Shown: piece by piece, positions 28,614-38,673 of the stretch
Layout of the letters: the number at the start of each line of letters is the position of its first letter
Numbering within the stretch: position 1 is the first letter of the stretch
NCBI GenBank assembly: GCA_030849805.1
Contig: JASANZ010002275.1
Span: 177,953-241,952, forward strand
Source of the DNA: Sergeia podlipaevii
Taxonomy: Eukaryota > Euglenozoa > Kinetoplastea > Trypanosomatida > Trypanosomatidae
DNA: 64,000 bases
Reading direction: 5' to 3'
The notes under the pieces: model-generated
What the model saw: only the letters and a program-made list of their open reading frames with translations
Told to the model about the DNA's origin: nothing
Databases searched by the model: none
Position numbers and translations under genes: made by a program

Positions 28614-30116
28614 ATGAGTGCTCGTATGCAATTCCCGCTCTCGCAGCGTCGCCACACAAATATTGCTGTGGTGCGCTATAGCAAGAACGGGATCAAGCTA
28701 GAGATTGCCTGTTACAAGAATAAGGTCATTTCCTATCGTAGCGGCATCGAGGATAGGCTCGATGAGGTGCTTCAGGTAGACCGCATCTTCACAAACGTTG
28801 GACGTGGCTATATCGCGCCAGAGAAGGACGTGGAGGCGGTGTTTGGAAAAGATATGTCAGAGGAGGAGGCGATCAAGTATATGCTCATCCACGGTGAGCT
28901 ACAAGTTGCTCAGCAGGAGCGAACCGCGGAGGTAGACGAAATGTTCAAGGATATTGCAGTCATCATCGCTCAAAAGTGTGTGAACTCGCAGACTCAGCGT
29001 CCCTTCCCCAGCCAGGTGATTGAGCAGGCCCTCAAGTCCATTGGTGTCGGTGTCAAGCTTGACCAGCCGGTGAAGAAGCAAGCTTTGGGGCTTATTCATC
29101 AGCTCATTGAATCTCAGATCATTCCCATTGTCAGGGCAGACATGAAGCTCCGCTGTACCACTCTGAGTGCTGCAGCGCTCGACAAGGTCGAGGCGTGGTG
29201 CGCTGAGAACGGCGCCAAAGTGATGGAGAGGAATGACGCTGGTAGCGATGGCAAGTTCAAGGACTTCTCTGCGCTTATTGTTATGCAGCCCAACCTGTTC
29301 AGGGAGCTTGATATCCTTGTCAAGGAGGAGCTTCCTGCCGGGAGCAACCTGCACATGGTTGAAGCGGCTGTCATGGAAGTTGGTGAAGGCGATGTAGCTG
29401 CCATGGCTGCTGCCGGAACTCGCTCAAGCGATGACGGCGCCAACACGTCCTCGCGGGGTCATGGAACCACCAGTGTGTCCTCTGATGGAGTTCACGGCGA
29501 TTCCTCCGCGCAAGAGTCACGCAAGGCAGCTATGATGCGCCAGCTCTCTCTTAACGAGTCCATCGAAGACAACGACGACGCAGAAAACGACGGACGCGCC
29601 GGTAAGAAGAAGAGCAAGAAGAGCAAAGGCGGCAAAGGCAAGCGCAGGGGTGGCCATGACGATGACGACGACGACAGTGATGAAGACGACAGCGCAAAAG
29701 GCATGGCAGCAGATAGTACCAAGGGCAGTAACGCAAAGAATGAGCAGCAGAAGCAGAAGGGTCGCGGCGGGCAGAAGGGTCAGAAGCAGGCGGACGGCCC
29801 CGTGTCGGACGAGCTTGCAAACCAGCTGAAGAAGCTTGGCTTGAACCCTGATGAAGACTTCTCCGACGACGACGAAGATGGTCATAAGGGAAAGGGGAGG
29901 AAGAACAAAAGAAAAAAGGGAGGTGCCGCGGGTCAGGCTCCGGCATCAAAGGACACCAAGAAGAACGTCAAGTTTGATGTGTCTGAAGAGGACAGTGATG
30001 ACGAGTTGATGGTGAATCGCAAGCAGCGCCAGAAGCACGCCAAGAAGGACACCACACAAGGAAACGATTATGACGAGTTCGATGAGGATAACTTTGACTA
30101 TGGTGAAGACGAGTAA
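28614..30116 (+). CDS. SBDS: SBDS/Sdo1 ribosome maturation factor with long acidic-basic tail, 500 aa
   Basis: Residues 1-250 are SBDS. The N-terminal FYSH domain includes NIAVVRYSKNGIKLEIACYKNKV, a D-rich start to the VLQVDRIFTNVGRG segment (usually 'vLq...vFtNvskG'), and the EEEAIKYMLIHGELQVAQQER motif. The central and C-terminal domains follow (PFPSQVIEQALKSIG, QALGLIHQLIESQIIPIVRADMKL). SBDS works with the GTPase EFL1 to release eIF6 from the 60S subunit in the last cytoplasmic step of ribosome maturation. Residues about 260-500 are a trypanosomatid-type extension: Lys/Gly-rich blocks alternating with Asp/Glu runs (DDDDDDSDEDD-like), which extended SBDS proteins of trypanosomes use for RNA contact. 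Usual length elsewhere is about 250. Confidence 0.97.
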   Translation: MSARMQFPLSQRRHTNIAVVRYSKNGIKLEIACYKNKVISYRSGIEDRLDEVLQVDRIFTNVGRGYIAPEKDVEAVFGKDMSEEEAIKYMLIHGELQVAQQERTAEVDEMFKDIAVIIAQKCVNSQTQRPFPSQVIEQALKSIGVGVKLDQPVKKQALGLIHQLIESQIIPIVRADMKLRCTTLSAAALDKVEAWCAENGAKVMERNDAGSDGKFKDFSALIVMQPNLFRELDILVKEELPAGSNLHMVEAAVMEVGEGDVAAMAAAGTRSSDDGANTSSRGHGTTSVSSDGVHGDSSAQESRKAAMMRQLSLNESIEDNDDAENDGRAGKKKSKKSKGGKGKRRGGHDDDDDDSDEDDSAKGMAADSTKGSNAKNEQQKQKGRGGQKGQKQADGPVSDELANQLKKLGLNPDEDFSDDDEDGHKGKGRKNKRKKGGAAGQAPASKDTKKNVKFDVSEEDSDDELMVNRKQRQKHAKKDTTQGNDYDEFDEDNFDYGEDE

Positions 30117-30580
30117 TGGTAACGCTTTTGATGCAATTTTCCTTTGTTATTACGTTCTGATGATATTTTGGACTATGTATGTCACGCGTGATTAAGAGAT
30201 GACATAGCGCCAGTATAATATTGTCTTTGTTGCTGCGATTTAGTACTGCTCAGATCTACGTTATATAATGGTCACTGCATAATGCTTTCTCCTCCCATTT
30301 ATCTGTGGAGGGGGGGGGGGGTAAACAGTGTAGCTGTCTCTACAAAATAGCTATCCACATCACTTTATCTGTTTATATCTCTTTATATATAGAGGGAGAG
30401 AGAGAGATTTTCTATTCTAGCAATATTCGAGCTCCTTTCTTTTTTTGGAGGATCCTACGTATACGTCTCATCTTACCTACCTTATTGTATTGAAATCAAC
30501 GTAATCTGTGCTTTATGCTGATTACATTAACTTCCTGATATTTTGTTTTGCTTCATTTTTAGTAGTTTTCTTTTCTTTTC
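30117..30580. other. Intergenic region, no gene seen
   Basis: Holds a G14 homopolymer at 30308-30321 and a (GA)n stretch near 30394-30408. AGs at about 30561 and 30564 lie before a final TTTTCTTTTCTTTTC run that abuts the next ATG. Confidence 0.65.
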
Positions 30581-31795
30581 ATGAACGCCACTATATCCTC
30601 TAAGCAGTCTGAAACACCATCAGAACTATCAGCAACACCACCACTGAAGCGATTGCGGCTCAGTGATGCCTCTCCCACCCAAAGCACGGCTGCTATGAAG
30701 CTGCACGAAGCTCGCATGTGGGCCTTATTCAAGAAGAAATGCGAAGACCGGTGCTGGCGACGCGGCTGTTCACAATGCACAATGCTGCATAATACGTCCT
30801 CGACCACTACTGAAGCACCAGCGGTGCTTGCACGCCCACAACCATGGCGTCAATTGTCTCTTGCGACTGCGACACCCGCCATAGCCACCGCCATTGCCTC
30901 CGCTTCTTCTGGGGATACTGAGGACAATGCCCAGAAGCTCAACGCTATCCCGCTCGTCACGGTGGATCCAAAAATGTGGAATACATACTGGCAGACGTAC
31001 TCGGACAAATTTGGCGGTGTGTTGGACGCACTTGATTCATTCCTAAGAGACGACTTGGCACATCCCAACCCAGGCAGCACCACACATGTACCCAATCGTA
31101 AATGGAGTTCTGCATACCGTCGCGTGGTGATCCACATCTCAAAAGATAAAGATGAGGTGGCGGCTACGCACGACCCCAAACAAGGACAAGACGAGCCAAA
31201 GTCTTTGCCAGAAGCTGAGCCGTCGTCATCTCTTTTCACTCATCCCACACTCTTTTCTAACGGCTCTCTCACTGATGTAACGAAGTTCCTCGATAACATT
31301 GTGGTGCCTCTTGCCATGATCTTTGGCGCTGTAGAGTACTCTGAGTACGCCAATCAGCAGCTCTTGTGGATTCAGTTTACCACCGCTGAAGCAGCGTTAA
31401 TGTTTCTCGAATGGGCTTCAGGGCTTCCTCTCATTGCTCTAGCAGAGGCCTATGCATCGGAAATGGTGACACTAGCCAACGCCCCTTCGTTGATTATCTC
31501 TGATGCCTTCCGTGAGGCAATGACCGGCTCGTCGCTTAGTGCCAGGCTAGCCCCAAGCGACAATCGGCGAATCTCACGATGCCTTCTCCTTGGACCGAGG
31601 CTCATGCTTTCCACACCCTTCGTGAATAGTCTTTTCAAGGGCATGTTTGATGCAAGAGACGTGGTATACAGTGCCTCTATGCACTCCTTTGTTCTCACCT
31701 TTGATTCTGCCGACGCTGCACGATTCACCTTACATGCCTTGCAGTACTCCCTCTGGAAGGTGTTTCACCTTCCGCTTGTGTTTCTGCTTATGTGA
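30581..31795 (+). CDS. Hypothetical protein with RRM-like folds and an N-terminal Cys cluster, 404 aa
   Basis: I do not recognise an orthologue. Near the N-terminus a Cys cluster (KCEDRCWRRGCSQC, residues about 53-66) could bind zinc. The C-terminal part shows a beta-alpha-beta-beta-alpha-beta order resembling an RRM: CLLLGP, a helix FVNSLFKGMF, DVVYSAS, HSFVLTFDS (RNP1-like position), the helix ADAARFTLHALQ and a final LPLVFLLM strand. A second copy with AVEYSEYA, LLWIQFTT and the helix AEAALMFLEWASG precedes it. Canonical RNP aromatic residues are poorly kept, so protein binding is as likely as RNA binding. The N-terminal 120 residues are otherwise disordered (Ser, Thr, Ala, Pro). Confidence 0.75.
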   Translation: MNATISSKQSETPSELSATPPLKRLRLSDASPTQSTAAMKLHEARMWALFKKKCEDRCWRRGCSQCTMLHNTSSTTTEAPAVLARPQPWRQLSLATATPAIATAIASASSGDTEDNAQKLNAIPLVTVDPKMWNTYWQTYSDKFGGVLDALDSFLRDDLAHPNPGSTTHVPNRKWSSAYRRVVIHISKDKDEVAATHDPKQGQDEPKSLPEAEPSSSLFTHPTLFSNGSLTDVTKFLDNIVVPLAMIFGAVEYSEYANQQLLWIQFTTAEAALMFLEWASGLPLIALAEAYASEMVTLANAPSLIISDAFREAMTGSSLSARLAPSDNRRISRCLLLGPRLMLSTPFVNSLFKGMFDARDVVYSASMHSFVLTFDSADAARFTLHALQYSLWKVFHLPLVFLLM

Positions 31796-32404
31796 GACCT
31801 CATCTTGCGTTTCATTTTGTGTGTGTGCGTGTGTGGAATTGCTTGTTTGATTTTGCTAGCTGTGGAACTTATGTTTGTGTGTGTATGTGTGGGTTCCTTT
31901 TATTTTTGGTGCGATGCGCACTCTAATCGGCTGCTATTCTTTTCAGCCTCACACACTAAATATATATATATACATATATATATATATTATTCGTCTCTTC
32001 TGTTTTCTGAGCATATTTGAACACTAACTTTATGTGTTTTTGTTGTGGTGTGCTCTCCTTTTCGCTTACTTATTTTCTTGTGATTATTTTTTTTCCTCCT
32101 TGCTTTCATGTTTTCTCATGCATTTTTATGTTTGTCTTTTCTGCGTGTATTTAGTATTTATTTATTTTTGCCGTTCTTTCTACTGGTTTTTCTTCTGTAC
32201 GCGTGCAAACGCTCATTGACGCGCCACGTCATTAGCTTCTTCACACTCACCGTTTCTATTTCAATACTCTGCTACTACACCTACATCCCGATCACCACCA
32301 CTACTATTTAGTACTTCCTTCATTACCACCTCTCCAGCTGCTGCCTCATTACACACGCTGCCCAGTCACCATTATCGTCATCATCTGAGCAACGGGCACA
32401 TCCA
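31796..32404. other. Intergenic region, no gene seen
   Basis: (GT)n near 31820-31835, a (TA)n run at about 31961-31987 and T-rich DNA to about 32200. The 150 bases before the next ATG are C/A-rich (CACCACCACTACT-like). Confidence 0.65.
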
Positions 32405-33457
32405 ATGGCAGCCAAAACCGTGATGGAAACCTTCGGCCTTGCCCGCAGTCCTTTTCGCACGTTTGACCCCTTTCTTTTTTGTGTGTATCACAACGACGCG
32501 TATCCTGCAGGACAGGCAAACATGGGGCCTCCCCCAGATAGCCTCCGTGGACGCGATATCGGCTCGGACTTCAGCTACAAGGATGGCTGGAGCATGTATC
32601 ATGGCAGTACCATCCCTGGGTTTCCCTCACATCCTCACCGTGGCTTTGAAACTATTACCATTACTCGTCAAGGTCTCGTGGACCACTCCGACAGCGGGAA
32701 GTGCACTGCTCGCTATGGCAATGGCGACACGCAATGGATGACAGCTGGCAAAGGCATTCAGCACGCCGAGATGTTCCCTCTTCTTCACCAGGACCGCCCA
32801 AACCCCCTGCAGTTCTTTCAAGTTTGGCTCAATCTTCCTCGCAAGAACAAGATGTGCGACCCGCACTTCGCTATGCTTTGGGAGGAGGAAACGCCTTACG
32901 TGAACGTCAAAAGCGTGACCGCCGGCGGTGACACCATCGTCAAGGTTGTTGCCGGTGACTTCAACGGTGTCAAGGCGCTTCCCCCTCCCCCGAACAGCTG
33001 GGCAGCTCAACCCAACAGCGATGTGGCGGTGTGGGAGATGGTCATCCCTGCTGGCAGTACCATCACACTGCCCGCCGCGCTTGGGGGCTCCTCCAGCACT
33101 CGCGCTATTTACTTTGTCGAGGGGAAGGAGCTGCGCGTTGCGGACGAGAAGACGGTCTCCAAGATGACTGGCGTGCATGTCGTCTCAGGTGTGCCACTGG
33201 TTCTTTCTGCACTTGGCGCTGAGGCGCGTGTGCTGCTCCTTCAGGGTCGTCCCATCGGTGAGCCCGTGGTGCAGCACGGCCCATTTGTCATGAATACGAA
33301 GGAGGAAATTATGCAGTGCTTTGATGACTACCGCCGCACCCAGTTTGGTGGTTGGAGCTGGCCATCGTCCGACTACGCGCACTCCCGTGACACTACTCGT
33401 CATGCGCTGCATCCTGACGGCAAGAAGGAGTTCCCACCCAACAAGAAGCCACAGTAG
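32405..33457 (+). CDS. Pirin-family cupin protein, 350 aa
   Basis: Residues 20-135 form the N-terminal cupin of pirin: DPFLFCVYHN, then FPSHPHRGFETITI with H76 and H78, and QWMTAGKGIQHAEMFP with H120 and E122. These four are the residues that bind the single iron in human pirin (His56, His58, His101, Glu103), so metal binding should be kept. The second, degenerate cupin (about 205-300) has the pirin_C pattern WEMVIPAGSTITLPAALGG and VLLLQGRPIGEPVVQHGPFVMNT. Length is slightly more than the usual 290. Known pirins act as redox-sensing transcription cofactors in animals or quercetin dioxygenases in bacteria; the role in protists is open. No targeting signal is apparent. Confidence 0.96.
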   Translation: MAAKTVMETFGLARSPFRTFDPFLFCVYHNDAYPAGQANMGPPPDSLRGRDIGSDFSYKDGWSMYHGSTIPGFPSHPHRGFETITITRQGLVDHSDSGKCTARYGNGDTQWMTAGKGIQHAEMFPLLHQDRPNPLQFFQVWLNLPRKNKMCDPHFAMLWEEETPYVNVKSVTAGGDTIVKVVAGDFNGVKALPPPPNSWAAQPNSDVAVWEMVIPAGSTITLPAALGGSSSTRAIYFVEGKELRVADEKTVSKMTGVHVVSGVPLVLSALGAEARVLLLQGRPIGEPVVQHGPFVMNTKEEIMQCFDDYRRTQFGGWSWPSSDYAHSRDTTRHALHPDGKKEFPPNKKPQ

Positions 33458-34443
33458 TTACGCTGTACTTCACTGATTCTAGTGCCTCTTGTGTGTACAT
33501 GTAGGCTCTACGATTCAAATCCCTATTTGTCGTTTTGACGACGCTACATAACCCTATTACTTTAGGATCTATTTTCTTCATGCTTTTTTCTTACGTTTGT
33601 TTATTTATATTTTTATATATTACTTTTAACTCTCTATATCCCTCTTTTCTTCCTTTTTTTATGGATGGAGGGAATTGAGATTGCCGAAAAAATTGCAATG
33701 ATGTACTTTGCAGTCGTGCGCATCTGCCGACACGGCAGGTGTATTCTCTTTGACGAGTTTGATTTCATTGCATTTATTATTATCTTGTCACCTTCTGTTT
33801 ATATCTTCGTTATATATATATATACCGCTACTTTTTTTTTGTTATTATTGCCCCCAGGCCCAGGAGTTACTTTGCTAGCTGCTGAAATGAGTCCCTATTA
33901 CCACATTAGTCCAGGTCTAAGTCTTTTTCAATTCATCTTGTTTGTTTGTCTGTTGTTGTAGAATCTGTTCTATGCTACTCAATATTCATTTATGTTTTCT
34001 TTTGTTTTTCTCTCAATTCTTACTTTTTACATTATTGTTGGTCTTCTTCACTTTTTTTTTCTTTTTTATAGAAGTTGCAATCACAACATTTCATTAGTTT
34101 AGTCACGAAGTGAGAAGTCCATTCACCATTCAATTGTGATATCCAACTCTTTGTGAACACTGGATTGTGTCGCTCCTACGGAGAGAAAAAAAAAAAACAA
34201 TAGAGAGAGATTGATTAGGAGAGGATTTTGCATTTGCCTGTGCAAAGGTATTTTTATTATTTTTAAAAAAGTTTTCTTTTTCCGCGCTTGCACATTGATA
34301 CTACTTTCAAAGCAAAAAGAGCTAGAGAGATACATACAAAAGAAGAAGCGAGAAGGTAAAGTAATTGTTATCATCATCATCATCATCACAGTATATATAT
34401 TTATTTATTTATCTATTGAGAGAGAGAGAGAGAGAGAGAGACA
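33458..34443. other. Intergenic region (1 kb) with purine microsatellite at its end
   Basis: No gene seen; a 98-codon frame at 33665-33961 is hydrophobic chance sequence. T-rich tracts occur to about 34070 and at 34260-34280. A (TCA)n run at 34370-34388 and a (GA)n run at 34418-34441 lie in the predicted leader of the next gene. Confidence 0.6.
34418..34441 (+). repeat. (GA)12 microsatellite ending 2 nt before a start codon
   Basis: Uninterrupted GA repeat directly followed by CA and the ATG of the acyltransferase gene at 34444. Confidence 0.85.
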
Positions 34444-37400
34444 ATGGACTGCTCTGCTATCCCTACACTTCCAGAAAGTGTTCGCCGTATTGTAGTCTAC
34501 GGTGGTCTCAACTGGTACGGCGCCGTCTGCGCTGCTTGCCTCGCTACATCGCCACTTATCCGGCGTGATCAAGCGATACTCATTGTCGGGGAAACAAATC
34601 CCTCTTCTACGTCGTTTCCTTCTACTGGCGATGCTCTTGCCGATCCTGCTTCTCTGGCAAGCAGCGCAGCAGCAGCCAACTCCCGAGTGCGTGAGTTGAC
34701 ATCCGTACTGGAGCGCATCACAGCCAGCATGGTGCGAGGTCGCGACCCAGATGCGTCTGGTATTCCTCCGCAGTACTACCTCGGCAATGCCTTCCCCTCT
34801 GCCGCTGAGATTCCACAGCTAATGGGTCGCATTAGTGTTAGTGCTGAAGACAACTACACCCCCGACACCGCGCATGACGTCTTTGTGGTGGTCCTAAACC
34901 GAGAAATGCACGAGGACGCTGATTCTTCAGTGAGTCGTCTCATGACGCTCCTGCAAGCATGCCAAAAAGCAATCAAGGCGAACAATGGCACACTACCTGG
35001 TCCACGTGTGCTTGTGGTCGCGGACAACAGATGTCGCACATCGCTCTCTCGCTGCCGTGATCAGATCCAAGCCATTGCAAGTGGCTGTGGTATCAGTGGT
35101 GGAGACTCCGCTCTATCTCCCCCCGCAGCAACAGCAGCAGCAGCAGCGGCGCGTATCACGTATGCGTGGCTTGGTGAATTTGCTCCTCCGGCGCTTGACT
35201 TTGGTCTCACAGAAGGATACGTGCGCAGTGCCACCGGAAATGGATTGAAAGGCATGTTAGAGCAAGTCTGCGCCGGGGTGGCAGTAGGTGCACTGCGAAC
35301 GCTGAATGTGCGCCGCTACGACCCGACTGCCTTTGTGCCACTCGATGTAGCCCTCAACGTGTGCTTGATTACTTTTTGCCAATGTCTTCATCCGTCCGTT
35401 ACTCCGCAGCTGCCAACATCCACGTCAAGCGGTGTGTCGGTTTCCATTGTGCTGCCACCTTCACAGACCCTCGTTTGGGGCATGGTAAGTGAGTACGTAA
35501 TGAACTACTACGGCAGCTACGCGAAGGAGATTGGCGCTGCGTTTCCTGTGCAGGGCGTACTCTCGAGCCGTCCTGTACTACAGTTCCCGCCCAATGTCTC
35601 GGACGCACTCAACTGGGGTGTTGACGCACGCGATCCACTGTACTGCGTGGAGGCCCTTACCGCCTCTCGGCACCGGCATAAGCTGATGGAAGGTAATGGG
35701 AAACTTGGTGAGGTGATGCGAGCACTTGACGCTTCGACCATTGCACGTGCAGAGAACATTCAGCGGCCACGGCCTTTATCGCCTAGGCGAACCGGTAAGC
35801 GGGAGAAGCGATCATCGCCGCACCAGTCGTCAGGAGATGCCGAAGCACGTTTGTTTGACATGGACGCCGACTCCTATCCTGTTCTTTTGCAACGTGTTCT
35901 GCTCGGCGCCTATGAGTCACGTCTGGTTCTTCAGTTTGTCTCCTTATTTGATATTGACTGGCCCATGTACGTGTCCCTCGTGGCACGTGCAGTGCTCGAG
36001 TACATGGCTGCACGTCTTGCACCTACCTCGGCGAGTACCGGCGGTAATAATGCAGAGGGCCTTCGCGCAGCCACACAATTTCCTCCTCAGCGCTTTCCGA
36101 CGCCTACACGTGAGTTTCACAACGACCTTACGTATGACGCCACACGCGCGCCGCGCTTTCCATCTCTCACGCGTCGGCTGGGTGGGGAGGTGGATTGGTA
36201 CTTCCGCTGTGGTATGCTGCCGAATGGAGAGCGTGGATCTATGGTGCGTGGTATGACCTCAGCCCACCTTGCCGCGATTCTAGCTCAGCCTGATGTTGAG
36301 CAGCTCATCACTTCCACCGCTCTTAGGCGCGGTGTCGCTCGGGACGTGGTGGTGGCGGAGGCTCGTCGCATCCTTCTTCGCATTGGCGACACCCTCAACC
36401 AGCTGCAGAGCCGCACCATGGGACTCCTTGTTCGTCAGATGTTCTTCAGAGTGTATAATCGTGTCAACATCAACCAGCAAGCTTATGAGAAGCTGAAGCG
36501 GCTGCACTCGATTCCACGGGTGGAGGTAGTTCTCATTCCCTTGCACCGCTCCTACTCCGACTTCTTGGTTATGACCTACATGCTAGCTGTGATGGGGCAT
36601 CCATGTCCCCACATTGTTTCAGGCGAAGATTTCCTTAAGATGGGTGCGATTGCAGACTTGATGCGAGGAAGTGGTGCGTTCTTCATGCGGCGCAGCTTCC
36701 GCGGCGACCCGCTCTACGCGCTGCTCTTCCGCGAATATGTGCGCCAACTGGTGCGTCGATGCCTGCCGATTGAATTCTTCATGGAGGGCACGCGCAGTCG
36801 CACAGGGAAGACAATGGTACCAAAGCTTGGTATTCTCAAGTTTATAACGGACGCCTACTTTGAAGAGCAGAACCGCGTTGATGATATTCTCTTTGTGCCT
36901 ATTGGCCTCTCTTATGATGAGCTACTAGAGGCAAAGACGTACGCTGATGAGCTTCTTGGCATTCCAAAGCCCCCCGAGAACGTGTCGAACATGCTCAAAG
37001 CCACTTCCGTTCTAAATCACAGGCATGGCAGTATCAACATGGACATTGGCGATCCCATCTCTCTCCGTGAGTTCCGTCGCAATCCTCTGCAGTGTCCGAA
37101 ACCGTACACACCCAAGCACAGCAACGGCGCACTACCGATACAGTCGTCTACGACATCTATGACAAGTACCAAATGTAGTAGCGGGATGGGAAGAGACATC
37201 CTCGCTCTACCCAAGCCCAAGTCATTCACACCCGCGCCACTGCTGACCTCCCTCGCATGGCACATTACATACTACCTTCAGCGCTCTATCGTTATCACCC
37301 CGCCCGCACTCGTCGCCGCCGTAATTGAATGCTTTGGCGCCTACTGTGGTAGTGGTCCCCACACCAGTGAAGATAAAGGTACGCCTAGTACTACTACTGA

Positions 37401-38673
37401 GGGCAGCGTCACTACTACTGCCAGCCAGGAAACCTCCCTTAGGGGGTGTACGAGGCTTTCTATTTCACAACTTTGGACCGATGTGTGGTGGCTGCGCGAG
37501 CACATTCGTCTCAGAGGCTGCAACATGACTCAGGAACTCGCTACCGCAGAGTCCGAGCGGCTTGTGTCCATTTCTCTGGCGCACCTCTCACGTTTTGTGC
37601 GTGTGCGTAACAACCATCCAGGTGATAGCACTCCGTGCGTTGTATATGAACCCGCGACAGTGGCGTCCGAGATTGGCGTGAACATATCCACGAATCAACT
37701 CATTCATGTCTTTGTGGACGAGGCTGTCATTGCCATTGTGGCGCACGGTCGTGGCACGCATGTAGAGGTGACGGGCGTGAACCCATCCTCTACTGGGGGC
37801 AACAACAGCAGCATCATCATCAAAGGTGGAGGAGAAGCCCGTACCGTGCTTGGCAGCATTTCCTCTTTTCAAGCGGTTCGCATTGTTGACACCGCGGTGT
37901 TGACTCGCACAGTTCACCTTTTACTGCATTTACTCTCGTGTGAGTTCCCCAACTACACATCTGCGTCACCCTGTTCTTTCGAGTCTTGGCTTGTACACAG
38001 CGTCAGCGCCTTGCAAACAACTGGAGAGGAGGAGCGACATGTGGTGGAGGCGTATCGGGCCGCCAGCGCTGGGGATACGCTTTCTTCTTCATCTGCGGCA
38101 AGTTGCGCAGAGGATGGAAAGCAGAAAAGTGGCGGTACAGTCATTCCATCGACGCGGCTCTACTACTTCCTGGTGCAGCTGCTCTTTCCTCACGTCGAGG
38201 TCCTCTTTGTAGCCATCGTCTCGGCGATTGCGTTGCTTGAGGCAGTTTCGGGTGGGAAGGTGGAAAGCAACGTCGCGAGCGCGGCTTGTGGCGATCCACT
38301 CCTCCCACTCCAGTCAGTGTCACATGCGATGCGCAAAGCCACACGCCAGCTATTCTCAGAGCATCGTCTGCAGTATGGGACATCATGCAACAAGGAGACC
38401 CTTCAGCACTACATGGATGCCCTGGTTGATCTCTCATACATATCGACAGCGCGTAATGATGCTTCCGAGATGTGCTATGCCCGTGGGCAGCCAAGCAAGC
38501 GGTCGGTCGAGGTTTCCGGTATTACCGCTCTTGCCCCGACGCTCAGGGATCTGCTCGAGTTTGTGAACCCAATGAGGTGGCACCCCAGCATCGATGTCGC
38601 TAGTGAGACGAAGGTCATGGGGATGGTGGTGCTTCGTGAGTACGCCAAGATTGCTGGAAAAGCAAAGGTTTAA
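34444..38673 (+). CDS. Dihydroxyacetone-phosphate / glycerol-3-phosphate acyltransferase (GNPAT/PlsB family), 1409 aa
   Basis: Residues about 670-890 are the PlsB-type acyltransferase domain. Block I is LHRSYSDF (H701 and D706 form the catalytic HX4D), followed by GAFFMRRSF (block II), FMEGTRSRTGK (block III, residues 779-789) and FVPIGLSYDE (block IV). The enzyme acylates DHAP (or glycerol-3-phosphate) with acyl-CoA, the first step of ether-lipid or glycerolipid synthesis. The length agrees with the single long Leishmania DHAP acyltransferase, about 1430 aa, with a trypanosomatid-specific N-terminal half (a Rossmann-like RIVVYGGLNWYG start) and long C-terminal region. The last three residues, AKV, are at best a weak PTS1 for glycosome import. 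The start follows a (GA)n repeat. Confidence 0.94.
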   Translation: MDCSAIPTLPESVRRIVVYGGLNWYGAVCAACLATSPLIRRDQAILIVGETNPSSTSFPSTGDALADPASLASSAAAANSRVRELTSVLERITASMVRGRDPDASGIPPQYYLGNAFPSAAEIPQLMGRISVSAEDNYTPDTAHDVFVVVLNREMHEDADSSVSRLMTLLQACQKAIKANNGTLPGPRVLVVADNRCRTSLSRCRDQIQAIASGCGISGGDSALSPPAATAAAAAARITYAWLGEFAPPALDFGLTEGYVRSATGNGLKGMLEQVCAGVAVGALRTLNVRRYDPTAFVPLDVALNVCLITFCQCLHPSVTPQLPTSTSSGVSVSIVLPPSQTLVWGMVSEYVMNYYGSYAKEIGAAFPVQGVLSSRPVLQFPPNVSDALNWGVDARDPLYCVEALTASRHRHKLMEGNGKLGEVMRALDASTIARAENIQRPRPLSPRRTGKREKRSSPHQSSGDAEARLFDMDADSYPVLLQRVLLGAYESRLVLQFVSLFDIDWPMYVSLVARAVLEYMAARLAPTSASTGGNNAEGLRAATQFPPQRFPTPTREFHNDLTYDATRAPRFPSLTRRLGGEVDWYFRCGMLPNGERGSMVRGMTSAHLAAILAQPDVEQLITSTALRRGVARDVVVAEARRILLRIGDTLNQLQSRTMGLLVRQMFFRVYNRVNINQQAYEKLKRLHSIPRVEVVLIPLHRSYSDFLVMTYMLAVMGHPCPHIVSGEDFLKMGAIADLMRGSGAFFMRRSFRGDPLYALLFREYVRQLVRRCLPIEFFMEGTRSRTGKTMVPKLGILKFITDAYFEEQNRVDDILFVPIGLSYDELLEAKTYADELLGIPKPPENVSNMLKATSVLNHRHGSINMDIGDPISLREFRRNPLQCPKPYTPKHSNGALPIQSSTTSMTSTKCSSGMGRDILALPKPKSFTPAPLLTSLAWHITYYLQRSIVITPPALVAAVIECFGAYCGSGPHTSEDKGTPSTTTEGSVTTTASQETSLRGCTRLSISQLWTDVWWLREHIRLRGCNMTQELATAESERLVSISLAHLSRFVRVRNNHPGDSTPCVVYEPATVASEIGVNISTNQLIHVFVDEAVIAIVAHGRGTHVEVTGVNPSSTGGNNSSIIIKGGGEARTVLGSISSFQAVRIVDTAVLTRTVHLLLHLLSCEFPNYTSASPCSFESWLVHSVSALQTTGEEERHVVEAYRAASAGDTLSSSSAASCAEDGKQKSGGTVIPSTRLYYFLVQLLFPHVEVLFVAIVSAIALLEAVSGGKVESNVASAACGDPLLPLQSVSHAMRKATRQLFSEHRLQYGTSCNKETLQHYMDALVDLSYISTARNDASEMCYARGQPSKRSVEVSGITALAPTLRDLLEFVNPMRWHPSIDVASETKVMGMVVLREYAKIAGKAKV

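Noticed and set aside
33665..33961. 98-codon hydrophobic frame upstream of the acyltransferase
   Set aside because: Poly-Ile/Phe/Leu translation of T-rich intergenic DNA.
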